Source: Bifidobacterium subtile (GTDB lineage: Bacteria; Actinomycetota; Actinomycetes; Actinomycetales; Bifidobacteriaceae). Taken from it: 64,000 nt of DNA. A program made the position numbers and the translations under genes. Of this stretch, positions 44,984 to 54,606 are shown piece after piece (positions within the stretch are counted from its first letter, which is position 1; every line of letters starts with the position of its first letter). The notes under the pieces were generated by a model. It did not search any database and had not been told where the DNA came from. It saw only the letters and a list, made by a program, of their open reading frames with translations. Location of the stretch: assembly GCF_000741775.1 (NCBI RefSeq), contig NZ_JGZR01000002.1, positions 124,001 to 188,000 of the forward strand. The letters are read 5' to 3'.

Positions 44984-45543
44984 AAGATGTGTTCTTGCTC
45001 GATTCCGACGTTTTCATCAGTTCCCACCGCATTCATCATCCTTTCGATTATAAGGAATTCCACCCATTCTGGCACTGGATGGAAAAGATGGCTGCACATG
45101 GCAAGGTGAAAATTCTCGACATTGTATTTCAGGAGATTACTCAACGAGACAGCAAAGGCAACAGCGATGAACTTGCCGATTGGTTCCGTGCACTGTTCGT
45201 TGCAAGGCAGATTTCTCACAAGACGGATGATATTGGTGAGGTGTACGCGCAGGTTCAGGATTATCTGGTGACTTGCGGTTGTTATCTGGCTGAGTCGTAT
45301 TCACAGTGGGAACCCGAAGGCAAGGCGGATCCGTGGCTGATTGCAGCGGCAAAAACCTTCAGAGCGACCATCGTGACCGATGAACGGCCTGTAAATCCTT
45401 CCTCGCACCAGCCGATGAAGAAAGAGCCGAAGATACCTGACGTCGCGGAGGCGCTCGGTGTGCCAACGATGAATCTCCGAGAATTCTACGATGCCAGCGG
45501 CGAGCTGGTTCATATGCAGTATCCAATTCAATTGGCTTTTTGA
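44980..45543 (+). CDS. DUF4411 family, PIN-like protein (putative toxin)
   Basis: 187 residues resembling the DUF4411/PIN-like family. LLDSDVFISSHR at the N-terminus supplies the first acidic residue of a PIN-like active site, with further acids in VFQEITQRD, KADPWLIAAAKT and IVTDERP. PIN proteins are usually Mg-dependent RNases, the toxins of toxin-antitoxin pairs. The start ATG overlaps the metallopeptidase stop, so the two are co-translated. DUF4411 is known to pair with ImmA/IrrE-like genes; the biochemical activity here is inferred, not seen. Confidence 0.78.
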   Translation: MKDVFLLDSDVFISSHRIHHPFDYKEFHPFWHWMEKMAAHGKVKILDIVFQEITQRDSKGNSDELADWFRALFVARQISHKTDDIGEVYAQVQDYLVTCGCYLAESYSQWEPEGKADPWLIAAAKTFRATIVTDERPVNPSSHQPMKKEPKIPDVAEALGVPTMNLREFYDASGELVHMQYPIQLAF

Positions 45544-45567
45544 CGTTCTCGCTTGTTGGAGTTTTGC

Positions 45568-45693
45568 ATGGTTGCCGATGTGCAAACGCAATATCTCGGG
45601 TCGTTTACTGTTTCCTTGCCTGTTGCTGAGGCGCTGGAATACGGTATGAAACACCCGAGGTCGAAGGTTTCATGCGAGGCTGTACGCTGGTAA
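45568..45693 (+). CDS. hypothetical 41-residue ORF
   Basis: A small frame MVADVQTQYLG... ending KVSCEAVRW, with GGAG about 8 nt before the ATG, in the 200-bp gap between the PIN-like gene and the GH13 gene. Not recognised. It could be a real small gene of the ImmA/PIN module or chance; its end lies 51 bp before the GH13 start. Confidence 0.3.
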   Translation: MVADVQTQYLGSFTVSLPVAEALEYGMKHPRSKVSCEAVRW

Positions 45694-45744
45694 GCAACGT
45701 GGCGATGAACGCCGGTAACCACATTTTTTGCGAGGGAGTAGTAC

Positions 45745-47451
45745 ATGGTATCGAATCAGTTTGATGAGGATCGTCCTGAGGGTTGGTGGAAGTCTGCGGT
45801 GGTCTATCAGGTCTATCCGCGCTCGTTCCAGGATTCGAACGGGGACGGCGTGGGCGACATTCCGGGCATTGATTCGCGGCTCGATTATCTGGCCGATTTG
45901 GGTGTGGATGTGATCTGGCTGTCGCCGGTGTATCGCTCGCCGCAGGTGGATAACGGCTATGACATCAGCGATTATCGTGACATCGATCCGCTGTTCGGCA
46001 CGCTCGGCGACATCGACAAGCTCATCCACGACGCGCACGAGCGCGGCATCAAGCTGGTCATGGATCTGGTGGTCAACCACACGTCCGACAGGCATGCGTG
46101 GTTCGAGGAGTCGCGCGACCCGGCCTCGTCGAAGCGCGATTGGTACTACTGGCGGCCGGCGCGCGAGGGCGCGGTTCCCGGCGAGCCGGGGGCGGAGCCC
46201 AGCGACACGCCTGCGGCGTTCGCGCCGTCGGCCTGGACGTATGACGAGCGCAGCGGCGAATACTATCTGGGTATCTTCAGCCCGGCGCAGCCTGATCTGA
46301 ATTGGGAGAATGCGGATGTGCGGCACGCCGTGTACGACATGATGCGCTGGTGGGTGTCACGCGGCGTCGATGGCTTCCGCATGGACGTGATCAACCTGAT
46401 CTCCAAGCCCGAAGCGCTTACCAGCGGCGGTCCTGTACCGGTTGATTTGTCCGGTGATGTCTCCAACGGTCCGCGTCTTGATGAGTTTCTTGCCGAGATG
46501 AACCGCGAGGTCGGCTTGGACGAGCATAACCTCTTCACCGTGGGCGAGATGCCCGGTTCCACGGTCGAGACCGCGATTCGCGCGACGGCCGCGACTCGGC
46601 ATGAGCTCAAGATGGTGTTCACGTTCGAGCATATGGAGCTGGATCACACGGCGGATGGAACGAAGTGGGATCTGGCCGACTTGCCGCTGCCGGTGCTCAA
46701 GAAGAACCTGGCCCACTGGCAGGATGGTCTGGCTGAAGCGGGCTGGAACTCGCTGTACTGGAACAATCATGATCAGCCGCGCGTGGTGTCGCGCTTCGGC
46801 GACGATAGCCCCGAGTACCGGGTCGCCTCGGCGAAGGCGCTGGCCACGGTGCTGCATCTGCACAAGGGCACCCCGTATGTCTACCAGGGCGAGGAGTTCG
46901 GCATGACCAACCTGCCGCTGCATTCGATCGGGGAGTATGAGGACGTCGAGTCGATCAACTACTACCATCAGGCGAAGAAGGCCGGGCTGGACGAGGCCAC
47001 GATCCTGAAGTCCTTGCAGGTCAAGAGCCGCGATAACGCGCGCACGCCGGTGCAGTGGGATAATACGGCTAACGCCGGGTTCACCACGGGCACGCCGTGG
47101 TACACGCTCAACCCGAATTATGCGAGCGTCAATGCCAAGGCGGCCGTGGCCGACCCGGACTCCGTCTACGCCCACTACCAAAAGCTCATCGCATTGCGGC
47201 ATAGCAGCCCCGTCGTGCGCGAGGGCCGCTTCGAGCTGCTGCTGGCCGACGACCCGAACATCTGGGCCTTCACCCGCACCCTGGAGGGCGTGACGATTCT
47301 CGTGGTCGCCAACTTCTCCTCGCACGAAAACGCGCTGCCCGTCGACGGCCTGCCCGAGCTGGCCGGCGCCAAGCTGCTGATCGGGGAGCGTGCGCTGGAG
47401 GGCGTCACCACACTCAAACCATGGGAATCGTCGGTGCTTGAGCTCGCCTGA
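45745..47451 (+). CDS. alpha-glucosidase, GH13 (oligo-1,6-glucosidase-like)
   Basis: 568 residues, cytosolic (no signal). Hydrolyses alpha-glucosidic links in oligosaccharides taken up by bifidobacteria. GH13 landmarks: WWKSAVVYQVYPRSFQDSNG and DVIWLSPVY at the N-terminus, VVNHTSDRH (region I), nucleophile Asp in GFRMDVINL, acid/base Glu in TVGEMPGS, transition-state Asp in NNHDQPRVVSRFGD. The C-terminal beta domain is complete. ATG 45745 follows GAGGGAG. A terminator lies downstream. Linkage preference (alpha-1,6 or 1,4) cannot be decided by eye. Confidence 0.95.
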   Translation: MVSNQFDEDRPEGWWKSAVVYQVYPRSFQDSNGDGVGDIPGIDSRLDYLADLGVDVIWLSPVYRSPQVDNGYDISDYRDIDPLFGTLGDIDKLIHDAHERGIKLVMDLVVNHTSDRHAWFEESRDPASSKRDWYYWRPAREGAVPGEPGAEPSDTPAAFAPSAWTYDERSGEYYLGIFSPAQPDLNWENADVRHAVYDMMRWWVSRGVDGFRMDVINLISKPEALTSGGPVPVDLSGDVSNGPRLDEFLAEMNREVGLDEHNLFTVGEMPGSTVETAIRATAATRHELKMVFTFEHMELDHTADGTKWDLADLPLPVLKKNLAHWQDGLAEAGWNSLYWNNHDQPRVVSRFGDDSPEYRVASAKALATVLHLHKGTPYVYQGEEFGMTNLPLHSIGEYEDVESINYYHQAKKAGLDEATILKSLQVKSRDNARTPVQWDNTANAGFTTGTPWYTLNPNYASVNAKAAVADPDSVYAHYQKLIALRHSSPVVREGRFELLLADDPNIWAFTRTLEGVTILVVANFSSHENALPVDGLPELAGAKLLIGERALEGVTTLKPWESSVLELA

Positions 47452-47472
47452 GGAATAGAGCTGGAGCTGCAT

Positions 47473-47510
47473 ATGCGGGGGATGGGCTTGTAAGGAGCCA
47501 TTCCCCGCAT
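47473..47510 (+). terminator. terminator after the alpha-glucosidase
   Basis: Arms ATGCGGGGGATGG (47473-47485) and CCATTCCCCGCAT (47498-47510) pair with one mismatch around a 12-nt loop, 21 bp after the stop. The rest of 47452-47798 holds no supported gene; AAAGGAAGG (47777-47784) precedes the next CDS at loose spacing. Confidence 0.7.
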
Positions 47511-47798
47511 TGCATATCTTCCGATTTTCGCAGGTGGGCCTGCACGAATACGGATGAGTACAGATTCGATGCGGGGCTGTTGAAATTTCGACCGAGATGT
47601 CCGAATAGGCATCCGAGTGGCTAAAGAGTCTGTAACAGGGTCCCCCTAGCCGATTGACCGGCACGCGGCGGCGTGCATACGATATCTCCGTATGCGCGGG
47701 CACGATTGCGCGGCCTACTGATACGTCGATGTCAGGCGGTCAGGTGCATTGCCGGGAGCGCTGCGCAAGAGGATGAAAGGAAGGAAACCGCTGTATGG

Positions 47799-48680
47799 GT
47801 GAGTGCCAGTCAAAAGATTGCCGGTCTGAGGGTTCTCAAGGTCAAGTGTCACAGCGGGTTCTGGTGGGGGGAGCGCACGCTGTTCCATGGCGAAGGGCTT
47901 GATATCAGCCATAGCGTGTTCCGCGACGGGGAGTCGCCGCTCAAGGAAAGCCGTGACGTCAAGCTCCATGACAGCTCCTTCGAATGGAAGTATCCGCTGT
48001 GGTACACCCGGCAGGCCGAGGTCCGTGGCGGGGAGCTGCTTGATACGGCGCGTTCGGGCATCTGGTACACCCACGGCATCGCGATGACCGACACGCTGAT
48101 CGCCGCGCCGAAGACCTTCCGCCGGTCCTCGGACATCACGCTCAATCATGTGTCCATGCCCAACGCCCAGGAGACGCTGTGGACCTGCGAGCATGTGGCT
48201 ATGAGCGACGTGCAGGCGAACGGCGACTACTTCGGCATGAATTCGGGGAACGTCAAGGCCGAGCGTTTTCGTCTGAACGGCAGTTACGCCTTCGATGGCG
48301 GCCATGACATCGAGGTAAGCGATTCGACGCTGCTGTCCAAGGATGCGTTCTGGAACTGCGAGAACGTGACCGTGCGCGATTCGACGATCATCGGCGAATA
48401 CTTGGGCTGGAACTCAAAGAACCTCACCTTCGTCAATTGCACCATCGAAAGCCTGCAGGGCCTGTGCTACATCGACAATCTCGTGATGCGCGGATGCCGG
48501 CTGATCAACACGACCTTGGCGTTCGAGTATTCCACGGTGGACGCCGAGATCGAGGGGAGCATCGACTCGGTGATGAACCCGACAGCCGGGCGCATCCAGT
48601 GCGCGGGCATCGACGAGCTGATCATGGAGCCGAACCGAGTCGACCCGTCCCGCACTACAATCATCACCCAGCAGCACTAG
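47799..48680 (+). CDS. DUF3737 family protein (parallel beta-helix)
   Basis: About 293 residues of the DUF3737 family. A right-handed beta-helix is suggested by the regularly spaced VRDSTI, FVNCTI, VMRGCRL, LINTTL turns; its role is unknown. The family landmark GERTLFHGEG is near the N-terminus. The start is uncertain: the in-frame GTG at 47799 has AAAGGAAGG about 15 nt before it, looser than usual. The downstream PatB-like gene lies 120 bp away on the same strand, and the two could be transcribed together. Confidence 0.78.
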   Translation: MSASQKIAGLRVLKVKCHSGFWWGERTLFHGEGLDISHSVFRDGESPLKESRDVKLHDSSFEWKYPLWYTRQAEVRGGELLDTARSGIWYTHGIAMTDTLIAAPKTFRRSSDITLNHVSMPNAQETLWTCEHVAMSDVQANGDYFGMNSGNVKAERFRLNGSYAFDGGHDIEVSDSTLLSKDAFWNCENVTVRDSTIIGEYLGWNSKNLTFVNCTIESLQGLCYIDNLVMRGCRLINTTLAFEYSTVDAEIEGSIDSVMNPTAGRIQCAGIDELIMEPNRVDPSRTTIITQQH

Positions 48681-48800
48681 CGCGAACAGTGCTTGGCAAT
48701 ATGCGCGAACTGACATGCTGCCAAAGCCAAAATAGTGCGGGTGCAGAACAGTGCAGCCACAGGACAGCGCAGTCGCAGAACAACACAGAAGAGGCATGAT

Positions 48801-49967
48801 ATGACTTACGATTTCGACGAGCCGGTCGAACGGTCGGGCACCTATGCCACCAAATGGAATGTGGCCCCCGGCGAGCTGCCCATGTGGGTGGCGGACATGG
48901 ATTTCCGCACCGCTCCCGAGGTCACCGAGGCTGTCGTCGCCCGCGCCAAGCACGGGGTCTTCGGCTATACGGACATCCCCGACGAATTCAGGCAGTCGGT
49001 GGCTTGCTGGTGGCGCGAGCGGCACGGTTGGAACGTCGACCCGCAATGGGTGGATTTCTGCACCGGTGTGGTGCCGGCGCTCTCATCATGCGTGCGCACG
49101 TTGAGCCAGCCAGGTGGCAAGGTCGCGGTCGTCGCGCCGGTCTACAACATCTTCTTCAACTCAATCCTCAATAGCGGCCGCGAGGCGATCTCCTGCGACT
49201 TGGACTATGTGGACGGCGCGTACCATTTGGATCTGGGCGCTTTGGAACGCACGTTGTCCGACCCGCAGGTGCGGCTGCTGATCTTCTGCAACCCGCACAA
49301 TCCAACCGGCACCATCTGGACTGCGGACGAGCTGCGCGCAGTCGGCGACATCTGCGCGCGGCATGGGGTGACGGTGATCTCGGACGAAATTCATTGCGAC
49401 CTGACCGCGCCCGGAACCTCATACACGCCCTTCGCCTCCGTGTCCGATGAGTACGCGCGGGTGAGCGTCACCTGCGTGTCCGCGTCCAAGGCCTTCAACC
49501 TCGCCGGGCTGCAGGGCGCGGCCGTCATCATCCCCGACGACGAGCTGCGGGCGAGAGTGGTGAAGGGCCTGAACCGGGACGAAGTGGCCGAGTCCAACGA
49601 TTTCGCGGTCGTCGCCGCGATCGCTGCCTTCACCAAGGGTGGACCGTGGCTGGACGAGCTGCGCGCATACCTGCAGGCCAACCGCGAGCACGCCACGTCG
49701 TTCATCGCCAGCCGTATCCCCGGGCTGCACGCCACCGCGGCGAATGCCACCTATCTGATGTGGATCGATTGTGGTGCCATATGCGAAGACAGCATCGCGC
49801 TGGCTGGCTTCCTGCGCCAAGAGACCGGTCTGATTCTTTCGGCGGGCGCGGTGTACCGGGGCAATGGCAGCCGTTTCCTGCGTATGAACCTCGCCTGCCC
49901 GCGCAGCAGGCTCGATGACGGGCTCGGCCGACTTGAACGCGGTATCGCAGCATGGACGAGGCGCTAG
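48801..49967 (+). CDS. PatB/MalY-type aminotransferase (C-S beta-lyase)
   Basis: 388 residues, a PLP fold-type I enzyme. Members cleave cystathionine or cysteine conjugates (C-S lyase), some also have aminotransferase activity. Features: LPMWVADMDF near the N-terminus, the substrate-loop FCNPHNPTG (about residue 161), VISDEIHCDL, and the PLP lysine in VSASKAFNLAG. C-terminal RMNLACPRSRL carries the carboxylate-binding Arg. ATG 48801 with GAGG upstream. No regulator is adjacent. Confidence 0.9.
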   Translation: MTYDFDEPVERSGTYATKWNVAPGELPMWVADMDFRTAPEVTEAVVARAKHGVFGYTDIPDEFRQSVACWWRERHGWNVDPQWVDFCTGVVPALSSCVRTLSQPGGKVAVVAPVYNIFFNSILNSGREAISCDLDYVDGAYHLDLGALERTLSDPQVRLLIFCNPHNPTGTIWTADELRAVGDICARHGVTVISDEIHCDLTAPGTSYTPFASVSDEYARVSVTCVSASKAFNLAGLQGAAVIIPDDELRARVVKGLNRDEVAESNDFAVVAAIAAFTKGGPWLDELRAYLQANREHATSFIASRIPGLHATAANATYLMWIDCGAICEDSIALAGFLRQETGLILSAGAVYRGNGSRFLRMNLACPRSRLDDGLGRLERGIAAWTRR

Positions 49968-50090
49968 GGAGTCTCTGCGCATACCCCTTTCAGCCGAGAC
50001 TTGCCGGCGCTTCCGGCCGGTGGTGCAATGCATGGTGATGATTCCGTGGCCGCATGGGGCGGCGCGGGCATCGTAGAAAGGACGCAGACC

Positions 50091-51131
50091 ATGCGTGTAT
50101 CAGCAATACGAGCGACCTCGAGCACCGATCCCCTGATTCCGGGCAGCATCGAGCGCCGCGAAACAGGACCTCATGATGTCCTGATCAAGATCGTCTGGGC
50201 AGGCGTGTGCCATTCCGATATCCACACCGTGCACGAGGACTGGGGCCCGGTGCCCTTCCCGCTGACCGTCGGCCATGAGATAGCCGGCATCGTGCAGGAG
50301 ATCGGCTCCGATGTCACCCGATTCGCGGTCGGCGACCGCGTCGGCGTGGGCACGATCGTGAACTCGTGCGGCGAATGCGCCAACTGCAAGGCCGGGCTCG
50401 AGCAGTACTGTCTGAAAGGCAACACCCAGACCTACGGCTCGCTGGACCGTGACGGCACCATCACCCAGGGCGGCTACTCCACGCATATCGTGGTCGACGA
50501 GCATTTCGTGCTGCGCCTGCCCGAGCAGATACCCTTCGAGGCCGCGGCCCCGCTGCTGTGTGCGGGAATCACCACGTATTCGCCATTGCGTCACTGGGGA
50601 GCTGGTCCGGGCAAAAAGATCGCGATCGTGGGCCTTGGCGGACTGGGTCATATGGGCGTCAAGCTCGCGGCTGCTATGGGAGCCGAAGTGACGGTGCTCT
50701 CGCGCACCCTGAAGAAGAAGGACGATGGGCTGCGCTTCGGTGCGCATCATTATTATGCGACCAGCGACCCGGATACCTTCAAGCGGCTCGCCGGTACCTT
50801 CGATCTGATTGTGAACACCGTCAGCGCCGCGCTTGACGTCGATGGATATATAGGTTTGCTTGCTCAGGACGGGACGCTGGTCAATGTCGGTGCGCCTTCG
50901 AGGCCGATGAGCCTGCATGTGCAGCCGCTGCTCGGAGCCCGTCGCTCCTATGCAGGGTCGGCTACCGGGTCGATTGCCGAAACCCAGGAGATGCTCGATT
51001 TCTGCGCCGAGCAAGGGGTATCTCCGGAAATCGAGGTCATTTCAGCCGACCAGATCAACGAGGTATGGAAGCGCGTGCTGTCCTCGGACGTGCGCTACCG
51101 CTTCGTCATCGACATGTCGACCTTGTCCTAG
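50091..51131 (+). CDS. zinc-dependent alcohol dehydrogenase, CAD/YahK type
   Basis: 346 residues, NADP-linked MDR alcohol dehydrogenase. Catalytic zinc ligands: Cys in [10 protein letters not shown], His in TVGHEIAG; structural zinc Cys cluster [15 protein letters not shown]; coenzyme site [13 protein letters not shown]. Resembles broad-specificity aldehyde/cinnamyl alcohol reductases. ATG 50091 with GAAAGGA upstream; the open frame to 50001 is a poor start. The MFS exporter follows after 49 bp, so co-transcription is plausible. Physiological substrate unknown. Confidence 0.93.
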   Translation: MRVSAIRATSSTDPLIPGSIERRETGPHDVLIKIVWAGVCHSDIHTVHEDWGPVPFPLTVGHEIAGIVQEIGSDVTRFAVGDRVGVGTIVNSCGECANCKAGLEQYCLKGNTQTYGSLDRDGTITQGGYSTHIVVDEHFVLRLPEQIPFEAAAPLLCAGITTYSPLRHWGAGPGKKIAIVGLGGLGHMGVKLAAAMGAEVTVLSRTLKKKDDGLRFGAHHYYATSDPDTFKRLAGTFDLIVNTVSAALDVDGYIGLLAQDGTLVNVGAPSRPMSLHVQPLLGARRSYAGSATGSIAETQEMLDFCAEQGVSPEIEVISADQINEVWKRVLSSDVRYRFVIDMSTLS

Positions 51132-51180
51132 TTGACCGTATCCTAAGCAAAATCCAACGTTAAGCAAAAGGAGCCTTCAG

Positions 51181-52368
51181 GTGACTTCACCAGCCAACCA
51201 GACCGTGCAGAGTAAGCAGCATCTGCCGCTCGTAACGTATATTCTGGCCGCGGGCGTGTTCCTCATGGGCACCTCGGAGTTCGTTGTGGCCGGCATCCTG
51301 CCTGAAATCGCCAGCGACCTGCGCCTTTCGATCGCCGGCACGGGGATGATGATCACGGTGTTCGCCATCGGCATGATCATCGGCACGCCGACCGTGGCCG
51401 CGCTCACGCTGCGGCTTTCGCGCCGCATCGCCCTGAGCCTGTCGCTGATCGTGTTCTGCGCGGGCCACGTCATCGTGGCCTTGTCCGACAGCTATCCGAT
51501 CATCCTCGCAGCCCGCTTCCTCACCGCATTGGCGACCGGAGGCTTCTGGGCGGTATCGGCCGTGGTGGCGGCCCAGAGCGCCGGCAAGGAGATGGGCACG
51601 CGGGCTGTCGGCGTCGTGCTCGGCGGCGGCATGGTCGCCAACGTCATCGGCGTGCCGCTGGGATCCTTCGCCGGCCAGTCCATCGGCTGGCGCGGGCCGT
51701 TCTGGGCCCTGGCCGTGCTCTCCTTCATCGCCGCGTTCGTCATCTACCGCATGATCCCGCAGGACAGGCCGACAGCCAATCCGCCCTCATTGAAGGCCGA
51801 AATCACGGCATTGAAAGACAGGCGTGTTCTGCTCATCCTAGTCTGCTGCGTCTTCGTCAACGGCGCGGTGATGACCGTCTACAGCTTCATCTCCCCATTG
51901 CTGACCGACAACGCCGGCCTGCCGAACTCGACAGTGCCGCTGGTGCTCGTGGCATATGGCGTAGGCGCTGCGGTCGGCTCGTACGTGGGCGGACGCATAG
52001 GCGACACCAGGCCTCTCCTGCTGCTGTTTTCCTCGGCTGGGGCGACCTTGCTCATCATCCTCGCGCTGGCGTTTCTTTCCCACGTTGCAGTACCTACCAT
52101 TGTGCTGGTCGCGCTGCTGGGGTTGTTCGGCATGTCCATGAATCCGGTGCTCATCGGCATGTCCGTCGGATACGCCAAGGACGCGCCGACACTGTCCTCG
52201 GCTATGTGCACGGCAATACTTAACGCAGGCACCGCCATCGGCACGGCCTTCGCCGACTACGCGATCACAACCCCGCTAGGCGCCACCGGGCCGGTGGTCG
52301 TCGGAGCGGTCTGCGCCGCGCTGTATTTCATTCCGCTGCTGGCCTTGACCAGAACGCCGAATATCTAG
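51181..52368 (+). CDS. MFS transporter, DHA1/AraJ type
   Basis: 395 residues, 12 helices. Resembles AraJ-like sugar or drug exporters, with the N-terminal TSEFVVAGILPEIASDL and motif A-like LRLSRRIALSLSL. The last helices are regular, ending FIPLLALTRTPNI. GTG start at 51181 with AAAAGGAG upstream. Second gene after the alcohol dehydrogenase on the same strand. Terminated by a very strong hairpin shared with the convergent lipoprotein gene. Substrate unknown. Confidence 0.92.
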   Translation: MTSPANQTVQSKQHLPLVTYILAAGVFLMGTSEFVVAGILPEIASDLRLSIAGTGMMITVFAIGMIIGTPTVAALTLRLSRRIALSLSLIVFCAGHVIVALSDSYPIILAARFLTALATGGFWAVSAVVAAQSAGKEMGTRAVGVVLGGGMVANVIGVPLGSFAGQSIGWRGPFWALAVLSFIAAFVIYRMIPQDRPTANPPSLKAEITALKDRRVLLILVCCVFVNGAVMTVYSFISPLLTDNAGLPNSTVPLVLVAYGVGAAVGSYVGGRIGDTRPLLLLFSSAGATLLIILALAFLSHVAVPTIVLVALLGLFGMSMNPVLIGMSVGYAKDAPTLSSAMCTAILNAGTAIGTAFADYAITTPLGATGPVVVGAVCAALYFIPLLALTRTPNI

Positions 52369-52384
52369 AAGCGGCCTTGGACGC

Positions 52385-52433
52385 GAACAAGAGAGGGAGT
52401 TGACGCTTTGCACGTCAACTCCCTCTCTTGTTC
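52385..52433. terminator. bidirectional terminator between convergent MFS and lipoprotein genes
   Basis: Arms 52385-52405 and 52413-52433 form a perfect 21-bp stem with a 7-nt loop, the longest perfect stem of the terminators in the window. Convergent gene ends lie on both sides. Confidence 0.85.
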
Positions 52434-52452
52434 GATGATTGCTTGATTATGC

Positions 52453-53064
52453 TTATCGGCGTTCGATGGTCACGCTTTGCGAACCGCTCCATCCGCGGAA
52501 TGCCGACATATCGCCCTGGATGCGGCCGAGGCGAACGATGCCGGTGAAACGGGGGACATCGGTGTAGTAAAGCACGATGACGTGATCGGGTGTGTAGTAT
52601 CCGATGGTTCCCTCCGGGGCGCTTTCACCCGAAGGCATGCCCTCCATCGTCAGCGGCTTCGGCGGACGGGCCGACACTTCCTGCCCTCCAAAATCGGAGA
52701 AGTCGAGCGAAAGGGGGAGCTGGCTGATCAATGACCGGGCGGCTGGATTGTTGCTGAGCGTCGCGTTCAGGCTGCTGCCGCCGACGGTGATGCGGATGGG
52801 CGTTTCATTGTTCATGGTGTCTCCTGACGACTGCCCGTCAGCGGTACTGCTTGGCGAGGGCATAGATGTTGAGGGCGCAGATGATGAGGGTGCGGATGGC
52901 AAGGCGGTGACGCCTGCGCTGGGACTCTGGGATTGCGCAGACGACTGTGGCGATGAATTGCCGGCTGATCCCGAGCAGGATGCGATGGTGAAACAAGCGC
53001 ACAGAACCGCCGCGCTCGCGACGAATCGTCGCATCATGCCTCGTGATGTATGGTGTTTGCCCAT
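52453..53064 (-). CDS. cyclophilin-like-fold lipoprotein
   Basis: About 203 residues. N-terminal signal peptide with a lipobox (FTIASCSGS; Cys about residue 30), so a membrane-anchored lipoprotein. A Ser/Pro/Ala-rich linker follows, then a cyclophilin-like domain (RITVGGSSLNATLSNN, LPLSLDFSDFGGQE, TIGYYTPDHVIVLYY, RLGRIQGDMSAFRGW). This fold occurs in small binding proteins of unclear role. Start MGKHHTS at 53064 is chosen because AAGGAG precedes it; an upstream in-frame ATG does not. Confidence 0.82.
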   Translation of the reverse strand: MGKHHTSRGMMRRFVASAAVLCACFTIASCSGSAGNSSPQSSAQSQSPSAGVTALPSAPSSSAPSTSMPSPSSTADGQSSGDTMNNETPIRITVGGSSLNATLSNNPAARSLISQLPLSLDFSDFGGQEVSARPPKPLTMEGMPSGESAPEGTIGYYTPDHVIVLYYTDVPRFTGIVRLGRIQGDMSAFRGWSGSQSVTIERR

Positions 53065-53126
53065 GCGCAGACTCCTTTCCACAATGCAGTGACGTTGCTG
53101 CAAGGCATTACGCGATTACGATATGC

Positions 53127-53279
53127 AGATTGCTGCCGCTGCCCAAGGCGACCTCGCGCGAGCACATCCGGCTCAACGCCGAACTCGACTTCCACCTGAC
53201 CGATGCCGAGATGAGCAGGTTGGACGCTTTGAAAGGCGCTGCTCCCGGACGGGGCATGCATTTCCCTCAGCAGCACTGA
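53127..53279 (+). pseudogene. aldo/keto reductase, C-terminal remnant
   Basis: About 50 codons ending in a stop: LPLPKATSREHIRLNAELDFH, then LTDAEMSRLDALKG, the C-terminus of aldo/keto reductases of the 2,5-diketogluconate-reductase kind. Everything upstream is unrelated, and no start exists for the family N-terminus. It lies between the lipoprotein gene and the sugar dehydrogenase. A different subfamily from the intact reductase at 55250. Confidence 0.78.
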
Positions 53280-53490
53280 GCGGTGCTGAATAGCGGTGCA
53301 TGCGCGGGAGGGACTGCGATTGCCTTCGGCCGCGACGCTGTGATATGCGCTTCGCTATGGGACGAAGACAGAAGATTCTAGTTGGATAGTAAAGAACGGA
53401 CAAGAGCGAGCGACATGCTGCGCATGGCAATACGGGAACCGGCATGAGAGGAGCCTGAAAATACGCAGGTTTGTGGCGGAGAGGAACACG

Positions 53491-54564
53491 ATGCAAAGCA
53501 TACGACGGATAGCAGCCGCCTTCGCGGCTTGCGCGATTTCCTTTTCCTTGGCTGCCTGCACGGCAGGGGGCCGGAATGCCGAGCCGACGGGGACGCAGCC
53601 ATCATCGGCGCATACCGGTTCCGGCGACGGTACATCGATTGTTCAGGGCTTGGAATCCCCTTGGTCGATCGCCTTTCTGGGAGATGCCGCGCTGCTCAGC
53701 GAACGTGACTCCGGCAGGATTCTCGAGTTCGACGGATCAGGGGAGACGCGTGAAGTCGGTACGCTTGGCGGCGCGTCGCACTCCGGCGAAGGCGGTTTGC
53801 TTGGCATCGCGACGCATGACGGCTATCTCTATGCCTATATGACCACTGATCAGGACAATCGAATCGTGCGCCAGCGCATCCAAGGCCAGCCTGGCTCCCT
53901 GTCGCTGGGCCGGGAGGAGCTGGTTCTTTCGGGGATACCTTCGGCGAGCTACCACGACGGCGGCCGCATCGCCTTCGGACCGGATGGCATGCTGTACGCG
54001 ACCACAGGCGATGCGGGCGATCGCAGCAACGCTCAGGATCTGGATAGTCTGGCGGGCAAGATACTCAGATTGGCGCCGGACGGCACGATCCCGCAGGACA
54101 ATCCCTTCGCCGGTTCCCCCGTGTACAGCTACGGGCATAGGAACCCGCAGGGATTGGCATGGGACGATCGGGGCGTGCTGTATTCTTCCGAATTCGGCCA
54201 GGACACATGGGACGAGCTCAACGTCATCAAGGCGGGCGCCAATTACGGCTGGCCGGTCGTCGAAGGCATCGGGCATCGGAACGGGTATGTCGATCCCGTG
54301 CAGCAATGGCATCCTTCGGACGCCAGCCCCAGCGGGATGGCGATAGCGAACGGAACCATCTACATCGCGAATCTGCGGGGCGAGTCCTTGCGGACCGTGC
54401 CGCTTGACGATCTTTCCGATTCCACCGTCCTGTTCAAGGGCCAGTACGGGCGCCTGCGCGATGTGGCCCAAGCGCCTGACGGGTCGCTGTGGGTGCTGAC
54501 GAACAACACCGACGGGCGCGGCGATCCACGCCAAGGCGACGACAGAATCATCGCAGTGCAGTGA
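53491..54564 (+). CDS. PQQ-type sugar dehydrogenase-like lipoprotein (GSDH family)
   Basis: 357 residues with a signal peptide and lipobox (SLAACTAGG; Cys about residue 22), so anchored outside the membrane. The rest is a beta-propeller of the glucose/sorbosone dehydrogenase family (SGEGGLLGIATHDG, HDGGRIAFGPDGMLYATTGD, SYGHRNPQGLAWDD, GANYGWPVVEG), which oxidises sugars with a quinone cofactor or simply binds ligands. Start ATG 53491 is preferred, with GGAGAGG before it; the frame begins 6 codons earlier. Whether it has cofactor or electron acceptor in this organism is unknown. Confidence 0.88.
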   Translation: MQSIRRIAAAFAACAISFSLAACTAGGRNAEPTGTQPSSAHTGSGDGTSIVQGLESPWSIAFLGDAALLSERDSGRILEFDGSGETREVGTLGGASHSGEGGLLGIATHDGYLYAYMTTDQDNRIVRQRIQGQPGSLSLGREELVLSGIPSASYHDGGRIAFGPDGMLYATTGDAGDRSNAQDLDSLAGKILRLAPDGTIPQDNPFAGSPVYSYGHRNPQGLAWDDRGVLYSSEFGQDTWDELNVIKAGANYGWPVVEGIGHRNGYVDPVQQWHPSDASPSGMAIANGTIYIANLRGESLRTVPLDDLSDSTVLFKGQYGRLRDVAQAPDGSLWVLTNNTDGRGDPRQGDDRIIAVQ

Positions 54565-54606
54565 CGAATCGGTCTTCTCAATCGGCTACGTACGGCTTCA
54601 TGCGGC

